This document shows positions 43,544 through 49,258 of a stretch of 64,000 bases of DNA, one piece after another. Location: NCBI RefSeq assembly GCF_025643595.1, contig NZ_CP102826.1, positions 1,612,001 to 1,676,000 of the forward strand, written 5' to 3'. This DNA comes from Saccharopolyspora rosea (GTDB lineage: Bacteria; Actinomycetota; Actinomycetes; Mycobacteriales; Pseudonocardiaceae). Both the position numbers and the translations under genes were made by a program. A model generated the notes under the pieces. That model was not told the origin of the DNA and ran no database searches. It saw only the letters and a list, made by a program, of their open reading frames with translations. Position 1 is the first letter of the stretch. Every line of letters begins with the position of its first letter.

Positions 43544-44796
43544 CCGCGGGGCACCGCGCACCGCGCCGGGTGGGCGTGGTGGGCGCGGGGATGAACGGGC
43601 TGGCCTGCGCCTGGTTCCTCCAGCAGGCGGGCGTCGACGTCACCGTCGTCGAGCGCACCGACGTCGCGGCCGGCGCCTCGTGGGGCAACGCCGGGTTGCT
43701 CACGCCCGCGCTGAGCGTCCCGCTGCCGGAGCCGTCGGTGCTGCGCTACGGGGTGCGGGCGCTGGCCGACCCGCGTTCCCCGGTGTCCGTGCCGGTGCGG
43801 GCCGACCGCGATCTGGCCCGGTTCCTGACCCGCTTCGTCGCGCACTGCACCGGCGGCCGGTGGCGGCGCGGGATGGCCGCCTACCGACCGCTCAACGAGC
43901 AGGCGCTGGAGGCGTTCGACGAACTGGCGCGGGGCGGGGTCGCCGCGCCCACCCGGGTCGCGCCGTTCACCGCCGCGTGCCGGACCGAGCGGGAGGCCGA
44001 GCACTTCGCCGCCGAGATCGGCCGGGTCGTCGGCGCGGGCCAGGCGGTGGACGTCGAACTGCTCACCGCGTCGGAACTGCGGGACCAGCTGCCGATGTTG
44101 GCGCCGTCGATGCGGATGGGGGTGCGGGTGCTCGGGCAACGCGCGATCGACCCGCCCGCCTACGTCGCCGCGCTGGCCGACAGCGTCCGGGCGCGCGGCG
44201 GCAAGATCGTGACCGGTGTCGACGTGGCGGGCGTCCGCCGCGACGGTGGGAAGATCTCGCTGGCCACCAGGGACGGGCAGTACGCCGAGCAGTTCGACGC
44301 CGCGGTGCTCGCCTCCGGCGCCTGGCTGCCGGAGCTCGGCGCCGCGCACGGGGTGCGCACCCCGGTGCACGGCGGGCGCGGTTACAGCTTCACCGTCGAC
44401 GCCGAGCACCCGATCCCGGAACCGGTGGACTTCCCGGGCCTGCGGCTGGCCTGCGCGCCGTACCGGGGTGGCGTCCGGGTCACCGGGATCATGGAGTTCC
44501 AACGTCCGGACGCGGCCGCCGATGAGCGGAAGTTCGCCACCATCCGGGAATCCGCTGCCGCAGCGCTGACCACAGTGGACTGGAGCTCCGCGCGGGACCA
44601 CTGGGTGGGCGCCCGACCGGTCACATCGGACGGTCTGCCGCTGATCGGTGCCACCGCCACACCCGGCCTGCACGTCACCGGCGGGCACGGCATGTGGGGC
44701 ATGACGCTGGGACCGCTGAGCGGGAAGCTGCTCGCTGAGCTGATCGTCACCGGCCGGACGCCGCGGGAGCTGCTCCCGCTCGACCCGTGCCGCTGA
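43540..44796 (+). CDS. FAD-dependent oxidoreductase (D-amino-acid dehydrogenase/DadA-like)
   Basis: DAO-family flavoenzyme of 418 aa. The FAD motif is GVVGAGMNGLACAWFLQQAG followed by VTVVERTDVAAGASWGNAG, the usual DadA layout, and the end has HVTGGHGMWGMTLGPLSGKL. It probably deaminates D-amino acids or a related amine and passes electrons to the membrane chain. The GTG start overlaps the stop of a 13-codon leader frame. The 3' end lies 49 bp past the sortase stop, so the two convergent genes overlap. Confidence 0.88.
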   Translation: MTAGHRAPRRVGVVGAGMNGLACAWFLQQAGVDVTVVERTDVAAGASWGNAGLLTPALSVPLPEPSVLRYGVRALADPRSPVSVPVRADRDLARFLTRFVAHCTGGRWRRGMAAYRPLNEQALEAFDELARGGVAAPTRVAPFTAACRTEREAEHFAAEIGRVVGAGQAVDVELLTASELRDQLPMLAPSMRMGVRVLGQRAIDPPAYVAALADSVRARGGKIVTGVDVAGVRRDGGKISLATRDGQYAEQFDAAVLASGAWLPELGAAHGVRTPVHGGRGYSFTVDAEHPIPEPVDFPGLRLACAPYRGGVRVTGIMEFQRPDAAADERKFATIRESAAAALTTVDWSSARDHWVGARPVTSDGLPLIGATATPGLHVTGGHGMWGMTLGPLSGKLLAELIVTGRTPRELLPLDPCR

Positions 44797-45373
44797 CCTC
44801 GTGCCCGAAGACGATGACGTTGTCGTCGTAGCTGCGCTTGGTGCGGTCGAAACTGCCGCCGCAGGTGATCAACCGGATCTCCGGGCGGTTCACGTCGCCG
44901 TACACCTCGTCGGTGGGGAAGTCGTCCTTGGACACGCGGTCGATCCGGTCCACGACGTAGGTGATCCGGCTGCCGTCCCGCCGGTCGATGTGGACGAGAT
45001 CGCCCTCCCGCAGGTCCCGCAGCGGGTAGAACACGCCCGCCTCGGTGTAGGAGTCGACGTGCCCGAGCACCACGAACGGGCCGACCTGCCCGGCGCTCGG
45101 CCCGAGCCGGTACCACCCGGCCTGCATCGGGTTGTGGATGTCGGGCACCTGCACCGTCCCGTCCGGGTTGAGCCCCAGCGGCACCAACGTGGACGAGACG
45201 CGCACCGACGGGATGGACAGGGCGGTGGGCTCCACCCGCGGACCGGGATCGGTCACCGGCGCGGCCACCGGCGCGGGCCGGGCGGCGCGCGGCGGTTCGT
45301 GGCGCGGGGGAGCCGAAGAACACCCGGCGACCGCCGCGCACGCGATGCAGACCAGGACGAGGAACCTTCTCAC
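44747..45373 (-). CDS. Class F-like sortase, lipoprotein signal
   Basis: Membrane-anchored transpeptidase that would join a surface protein to the cell wall. The 208-aa protein begins MRRFLVLVCI and has a lipobox AVAGC with Cys18. The sortase fold shows LSIPSVRVSSTLVPLGLNPD, catalytic His105 (VVLGHVDSY), Cys171 (RLITCGG) and Arg180 (DRTKRSYDD). GTG 45373 follows GGAGG at 6 bp. The gene for a Cys- and Pro-rich secreted protein lies directly upstream, separated by a perfect 20-bp hairpin; that protein is the obvious candidate partner. Confidence 0.88.
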   Translation of the reverse strand: MRRFLVLVCIACAAVAGCSSAPPRHEPPRAARPAPVAAPVTDPGPRVEPTALSIPSVRVSSTLVPLGLNPDGTVQVPDIHNPMQAGWYRLGPSAGQVGPFVVLGHVDSYTEAGVFYPLRDLREGDLVHIDRRDGSRITYVVDRIDRVSKDDFPTDEVYGDVNRPEIRLITCGGSFDRTKRSYDDNVIVFGHEVSGTGRAGAAPAASGR

Positions 45374-45403
45374 CAGCCACCTCCGAGGCCGCACGACAGT
45401 CGA

Positions 45404-45446
45404 AATGGGGTGGTGCGCGTTCCGCGGGAACGCGCACCACCCCATT
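45404..45446. terminator. Perfect 20-bp inverted repeat between surface-protein and sortase genes
   Basis: AATGGGGTGGTGCGCGTTCC (45404-45423), loop GCG, then the exact reverse complement (45427-45446). It begins 13 bp past the surface-protein stop and ends 31 bp before the sortase GTG in the direction of transcription. It could terminate most transcripts after the first gene or protect the mRNA end, giving much more substrate than sortase. No T-run. Confidence 0.75.
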
Positions 45447-45458
45447 CCAGGGCGGGTG

Positions 45459-46004
45459 TCAGCTGCGCTGCGCGGCGCGCCGACGGTGGAACAGGTACGC
45501 CCCGCCGAGGGCCGTCGCCGCGGCGCCGCCGGCCAGGCCGAGCGGACCGAGCGCGTCGGACCGGTCGTCCGCAGTGGCACCGCCACCCGCCTGCACCGCA
45601 CCGTGCGGCTTCTGCGCCACCTGCGGCTTGTGCTGCTGCTGCGGCCTCTGCTGCGCCGGCGGCCTGGTCGTCGGCGCTTGCTGCGCCGGCGGCTGCTGCT
45701 GCGCCGGAGGTGCCGCCGGAGGTGCTGCGGGCGGAGGCGCAGCCGGGGGTGCCGCCGGAGGCGGCGGTGGCGGCGCGGGAACCTCGTGTTCCGGCGGCTT
45801 CGGCTTGGGCGGGCAGAACTCCCCCACGCAGTGGGGCTTGCAGTGTTCGCAGGGCCCGCAATTGGGGCCCTGGCACTTGTCATTGGCGAGCACCGGTGGC
45901 GGCGCCGCCGGATTGACCACGGCTCCGGCAACGGGTGCCAGGCCGATTGCTGCTCCGAGCGCCATGGCGGCAATACCGCCGAGGCGAGCGCTTGTCGACG
46001 ACAC
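45459..46004 (-). CDS. Secreted Cys-cluster, Pro/Gln-rich surface protein
   Basis: Exported protein of 181 aa from GTG 46004 (AGGAGG six bases upstream; an ATG at 46019 lacks a site). The N-terminal signal is SARLGGIAAMALGAAIGLAP with an AxA-type cut near VAGAV. A six-cysteine patch follows (KCQGPNCGPCEHCKPHCVG, then EFC), then a long Pro/Ala/Gln tract (about residues 60-135), and finally a hydrophobic segment and a basic tail (LFHRRRAAQRS). It has the build of a sortase substrate, but no LPxTG or LAxTG motif is seen before the anchor segment. Function unknown; the Cys patch could bind metal or form disulfides. Confidence 0.72.
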   Translation of the reverse strand: MSSTSARLGGIAAMALGAAIGLAPVAGAVVNPAAPPPVLANDKCQGPNCGPCEHCKPHCVGEFCPPKPKPPEHEVPAPPPPPPAAPPAAPPPAAPPAAPPAQQQPPAQQAPTTRPPAQQRPQQQHKPQVAQKPHGAVQAGGGATADDRSDALGPLGLAGGAAATALGGAYLFHRRRAAQRS

Positions 46005-46217
46005 CACACCCCTCCTCATCGATCACTACGAACAAGAAGATCGTTGTGCGCGTTACCGATCGGCAACTGCTCCGACCGTAAGCAGCGCGAGACGTGGCGG
46101 CAGCGGGAGAGGTCGATGATCCTCCGATAGAGTCAATCATCCGGTGGCGGCGTGATCGTTGTCGGGCGATCGTCCACTTCGGCCGTGCTCGAACCGCACA
46201 AGATCGCGTTGAGCACG

Positions 46218-46254
46218 AAAAAAACCGCCTGGTGCCAGGATGAGCACCAGGCGG
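46218..46254 (-). terminator. Intrinsic terminator of pcaHG
   Basis: Minus-strand reading: an 11-bp perfect stem (CCGCCTGGTGC, loop of 8, GCACCAGGCGG; 46225-46254) followed by seven T (A run 46218-46224 on the plus strand). It lies about 65 bp past the pcaG stop. A textbook rho-independent terminator, unusual for this GC-rich region. The rest of the 300-bp gap (46020-46319) holds GATGATC-rich sequence and the surface-protein promoter; no gene is seen there. Confidence 0.9.
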
Positions 46255-46319
46255 CCGGAGGATCGTCCTCAGTGGGCGCGCCGACGATCGGGTGATCACT
46301 CGAAAGAGATCATCGATGA

Positions 46320-46901
46320 TCAGCCGAAGTCGAGGAAGACCGTTTCGCGCTCGCCCTGCAGCCGGATGTCGAACCGGTAGGTGCGGTCCTGCTCCGCGGT
46401 GGCCACCAGTGTGCCGCGGCGCGCGGCGTCCAACGAGGACAGCAGCGGGTCGGCGGCGTTGGCCTCGGTGTTCTCCGGGAAGTAGACCCGGGTGAACAGG
46501 TGGTGCAGCAGGCCACGGGCGAAGACGCACACGCTGATGTGGGGCGCGTGACCGGGGCGCGCGCCGGGGAGCAGGGTGCGGGCCACCCACCGGCCCTTGG
46601 CGTCTGTGGCGATGCGGCCGAATCCGGTGAAGTCCACACCGTTGCGGCCCAGGTAGCCGCCGTCGACCGGGTTGCGCCGCATCGACCCGCCGACGCGCGG
46701 GAACTCGCCCGCCGGGTCGGCCTGCCACAGCTCGACGAGCGCGTCCGGGATCGGCGCGCCCGCGCCGTCCAGCACGTACCCGTGGACGGTGACGGTGTCC
46801 GGGTGACCGGCCGGGGCCATCGTGCCGCCGTCCGGGAACGGCAGGGCGTAGCCGAAGAACGGGCCGACGGTCTGCGACGGGGTGAGCTCCGGGCGGGACA
46901 T
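46320..46901 (-). CDS. pcaG: Protocatechuate 3,4-dioxygenase, alpha subunit
   Basis: Non-catalytic partner of PcaH in intradiol ring cleavage of protocatechuate to 3-carboxy-cis,cis-muconate. The 193-aa protein reads LTPSQTVGPFFGYALPFPDG, LVELWQADPAGEFPR and GHAPHISVCVFARGLLHHLF, which are typical of PcaG; the iron ligands of the beta subunit are missing, as expected. The start ATG 46901 shares one base with the pcaH stop (TGATG). A strong terminator follows at 46254-46218. Operator control through the divergent MarR is expected. Confidence 0.94.
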   Translation of the reverse strand: MSRPELTPSQTVGPFFGYALPFPDGGTMAPAGHPDTVTVHGYVLDGAGAPIPDALVELWQADPAGEFPRVGGSMRRNPVDGGYLGRNGVDFTGFGRIATDAKGRWVARTLLPGARPGHAPHISVCVFARGLLHHLFTRVYFPENTEANAADPLLSSLDAARRGTLVATAEQDRTYRFDIRLQGERETVFLDFG

Positions 46902-47668
46902 CAGCGGCCCTCCTCGATCCAGGTGGCGGACGGTCCGTCGAGCACGATGTCCCAGCGGTACTTCAGGGAGAACTCCGGCTCGGACAGGTCGTGGTCGTAG
47001 CGGGCGACCAGGCGCTGCCGGGCCGAGGGGTCGGTGACCGACTGCAGGATCGGGTCGTACGGGAACAGCGGGTCGTTCGGGAAGTACATCTGGGTCACCA
47101 GGCGCTGGGTGAACGCGTTGCCGAACACCGAGAAGTGGATGTGCGCCGGGCGCCAGGCGTTGGTGTGGTTGCGCCACGGGTACGGGCCCGGGCGGATGGT
47201 GGTGAAGCTGTAGCGGCCGTCGTCGTCGGTGATGGTGCGGCCGAATCCGGTGAAGTTCGGGTCCAGCGGAGCCGGGTGCTGGTCGCGGTGGTGCGCGTAG
47301 CGCCCGGCGGAGTTGGCCTGCCAGATCTCGACCAGCTGGCCGCGCACCGGGCGGCCGTCGCGGTCCAGCAGCCGACCGGTGACCGTCATCCGCTCGCCGA
47401 GCGGCTCGCCGGCGTGCTGCCGGGTGAGGTCGTTGTCGATGTCGGTGACGTCGGTCGGGCCGAACACCGGGCCGCTCAGCTCCACGGTCTCCGGGTCGCC
47501 GGTCACCGCGACCAGCGGCTGCTTCGGGTGGCGCAGGGCGCTGCTGCGGTAGGGCGGGTAGTCGCGCGCGGGGTGGTCGGCCGCGGGAGCGCCGCCGGCG
47601 AGGCGCTTCTCGTACGCCTCCAGCTGTTCGGCGATCTCCCGGTCGATCTCGCGTTGGGTGGCGGACAT
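46901..47668 (-). CDS. pcaH: Protocatechuate 3,4-dioxygenase, beta subunit
   Basis: Catalytic subunit with a non-haem Fe(III). The 255-aa protein has the intradiol dioxygenase signature LVEIWQANSAGRYAHHRDQH with the first iron Tyr (GRYAHH), then TTIRPGPYPWRNHTNAWRPA with the second Tyr, and His-x-His in AHIHFSVFG. All four ligands are thus present. ATG 47668 opens the operon. The promoter carries an 18-bp perfect palindrome at 47749-47766. Later pca genes (pcaB, L, I, J, F) are not in this window. Confidence 0.95.
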   Translation of the reverse strand: MSATQREIDREIAEQLEAYEKRLAGGAPAADHPARDYPPYRSSALRHPKQPLVAVTGDPETVELSGPVFGPTDVTDIDNDLTRQHAGEPLGERMTVTGRLLDRDGRPVRGQLVEIWQANSAGRYAHHRDQHPAPLDPNFTGFGRTITDDDGRYSFTTIRPGPYPWRNHTNAWRPAHIHFSVFGNAFTQRLVTQMYFPNDPLFPYDPILQSVTDPSARQRLVARYDHDLSEPEFSLKYRWDIVLDGPSATWIEEGR

Positions 47669-47748
47669 GCCGGTGCTCCTTCGCGCTCCGGCCGCTGGTG
47701 GATAGCGGCGTCATGGTGCCGGGTCGAGGCGCCCCGGGCACCCCGATT

Positions 47749-47766
47749 TAGTCAGTGCACTGACTA
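47749..47766. promoter_or_regulatory. PcaV/MarR operator at the pcaH promoter
   Basis: TAGTCAGTGCACTGACTA is a perfect 18-bp palindrome. A related 12-bp site TCAGTGCACCGA (47851-47862), one mismatch from the core TCAGTGCACTGA, lies over the transcription start expected from the CATAAT -10 box (47842-47847) of the divergent marR gene. Two sites, one per promoter, are the layout expected for MarR repression of both genes. Confidence 0.75.
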
Positions 47767-47850
47767 GTTTCTGCACGGTGCCACTTCGGGGAGTCGACGT
47801 CAACAGGTCGGAGCGAGCGGAACCGTGCCGGTCGCGGTTGCCATAATCGT

Positions 47851-47862
47851 TCAGTGCACCGA
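47851..47862. promoter_or_regulatory. Second MarR site, autoregulatory, with CATAAT promoter
   Basis: TCAGTGCACCGA just after the -10 box CATAAT (47842-47847) and 21 bp before the marR ATG. Core shared with the 47749-47766 palindrome. Predicts negative autoregulation. Confidence 0.6.
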
Positions 47863-47882
47863 CGAAACGGCGGGAGGCGGCG

Positions 47883-48332
47883 ATGTCCGAGGTCGACCTG
47901 AGCACGCACCCCGGGCACCTCGCCCGGCGCCTCCAGCAGGCCCACTACCTGCTGTGGAACAGCATGGTCTCGGAGCGGATCACCTCGCCGCAGTTCGCCG
48001 TGCTCAACGCCCTGGTCGCCGGCGACGACCTCGACCAGCGCGCGGTCGGCGAGCAGGTCGGTCTCGACCGCTCCACGATCGCCGAGGTCGTCACGCGGCT
48101 GGAGCGCGGCGGACTGCTGCGCCGGGTCCGCGATCCCCGGGACGGGCGCCGCTACCTGCTGCGGCTGACGTCCGAAGGGGCCGACGTGCACCGCGACGTC
48201 GCCCGGCGGACCGCGCGGATGAACCAGGTCTTCCTGGCGCCGCTGGAGCCCGACGAGCGCCGGGTCCTGCTGGACCTCATGCGCCGCGTCGCCGACGCCG
48301 CCGAGGAGATCCGCGCCGCGGGCGAGGGCTGA
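47883..48332 (+). CDS. pcaV: MarR-family repressor, PcaV-like
   Basis: Repressor of protocatechuate catabolism, 149 aa. The N-terminal stretch THPGHLARRLQQAHYLLWNS and MVSERITSPQFAVLNAL closely recall Streptomyces PcaV; the winged helix runs DQRAVGEQVGLDRSTIAEVV and RRVRDPRDGRRYLLRLT. In PcaV an N-terminal Arg binds protocatechuate, and Arg residues are present in LARRLQQ. GGGAGG precedes ATG 47883. Divergent from pcaHG with matching operators on both promoters. Ligand assigned by homology. Confidence 0.88.
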   Translation: MSEVDLSTHPGHLARRLQQAHYLLWNSMVSERITSPQFAVLNALVAGDDLDQRAVGEQVGLDRSTIAEVVTRLERGGLLRRVRDPRDGRRYLLRLTSEGADVHRDVARRTARMNQVFLAPLEPDERRVLLDLMRRVADAAEEIRAAGEG

Positions 48333-48424
48333 GTGCCTCGGCCCGGTCCGGTTCGGGCCGAGGGACTACGGTCGGGAGTCCGGCCCTCGCCGGTGCCGGG
48401 GGCCTCGTCGGGAGAGGAGTCCGC

Positions 48425-48847
48425 ATGCCGTTGTCCGCCGACGAACGCCAGTCCTTCCTCGCCGAGGAGGGGCACGTCGCCTCCCTGGCCGTCGAGCGGG
48501 GAGACGGACGGGCGCCGCTGAACGTGCCGATCTGGTACGAGTACGCGCCCGGCGGCGAGGTGCGGTTCCTGACCGGGCGCGACTCCGCCAAGGCGGCGCT
48601 GATCGCCGCGGCGGGCCGGGTGGCGCTGCTCGTCCAGCGCACGACACCCACCTACCGCTACGTCTCGGTGGAGGGGCCGGTGGTCGGCTCCGCGCCGACC
48701 GCCGAGTCCGAACTGGCCCGGATCGCCGGGCGCTACCTGGCCGCCGACGCGGTGCCCGGCTACGTCGAGGCGTCCGACCTCGGCGCCCTGGTGACCTACC
48801 GGATCCGCCCCGAGCACTGGCTCTCCGCCGACCTCGGGGCGATCTGA
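48425..48847 (+). CDS. Pyridoxamine-5'-phosphate-oxidase-like (split barrel) flavin/F420-type protein
   Basis: Small beta-barrel protein of 140 aa. The N-terminal region ADERQSFLAEEGHVASLAVE and the strand APLNVPIWYEYAPGGEVRFL followed by LLVQRTTPTYRYVSVEGPVV match the PNPOx-like family; actinobacterial members often use F420 or FMN. GGAGAGGAG precedes ATG 48425. Cofactor and substrate are unknown; a general role in flavin/F420-dependent redox chemistry is likely. Confidence 0.82.
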   Translation: MPLSADERQSFLAEEGHVASLAVERGDGRAPLNVPIWYEYAPGGEVRFLTGRDSAKAALIAAAGRVALLVQRTTPTYRYVSVEGPVVGSAPTAESELARIAGRYLAADAVPGYVEASDLGALVTYRIRPEHWLSADLGAI

Positions 48848-48929
48848 CCCCGATCGGGCGATGTGGTGTCCGGGCAGGCCGGACGAAGACCGGGATGTCC
48901 GAATCAGTCGAGTTCCGGAGGTCCTCGCC

Positions 48930-49250
48930 GTGCGCTTCCTCGGCACGATCGCGTCCGCCGCGCCCGCCGCGGTGCTCGCCCTGCTGTCCGCGACCGCAAC
49001 GCCCGCGAGCGCCGACCCGGTGGTCGACGTCGACGGCGGGGACGTCGCGCGGGATCTGGCCCGGGACCTCGGGCGCGACCTGGCTCGGGACCTCGGGCGC
49101 GACCTGGCTCGGGACCTGGCCCGCGATCTCGGGCGCGACGTGGCTCGGGACCTGGCCCGCGATCTCGGGCGCGACCTGGGGCGCGATCAGGACCTGCTCC
49201 GCGAGGTCGCGCGCCGGGCCGCCGAGCGGGTGTCCGCGGTGGACGTCTGA
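48930..49250 (+). CDS. Secreted protein with RDLA/RDLG tetrapeptide repeats
   Basis: Exported protein of 106 aa from GTG 48930 (GGAGG 8 bp upstream). The signal peptide is VRFLGTIASAAPAAVLALLS, cut near TPASA. The mature part is almost only a tetrapeptide repeat R-D-[LV]-[AG] (about 14 units, residues 38-95), with an end EVARRAAERVSAVDV. The DNA is an imperfect tandem repeat as well (units of 12 and 24 bases around 49055-49185). I know no family. A continuous alpha-helix with a charged stripe, or a coiled oligomer, is the natural structure. It has no cysteines or anchor. Confidence 0.72.
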   Translation: MRFLGTIASAAPAAVLALLSATATPASADPVVDVDGGDVARDLARDLGRDLARDLGRDLARDLARDLGRDVARDLARDLGRDLGRDQDLLREVARRAAERVSAVDV

Positions 49251-49258
49251 CCGGGTGG

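Noticed and set aside
49055-49185. Regular short repeats, considered as a CRISPR array
   Set aside because: Unit length is 12-24 bases without unique spacers, and the repeats read as one protein frame (RDLA) behind a signal peptide.
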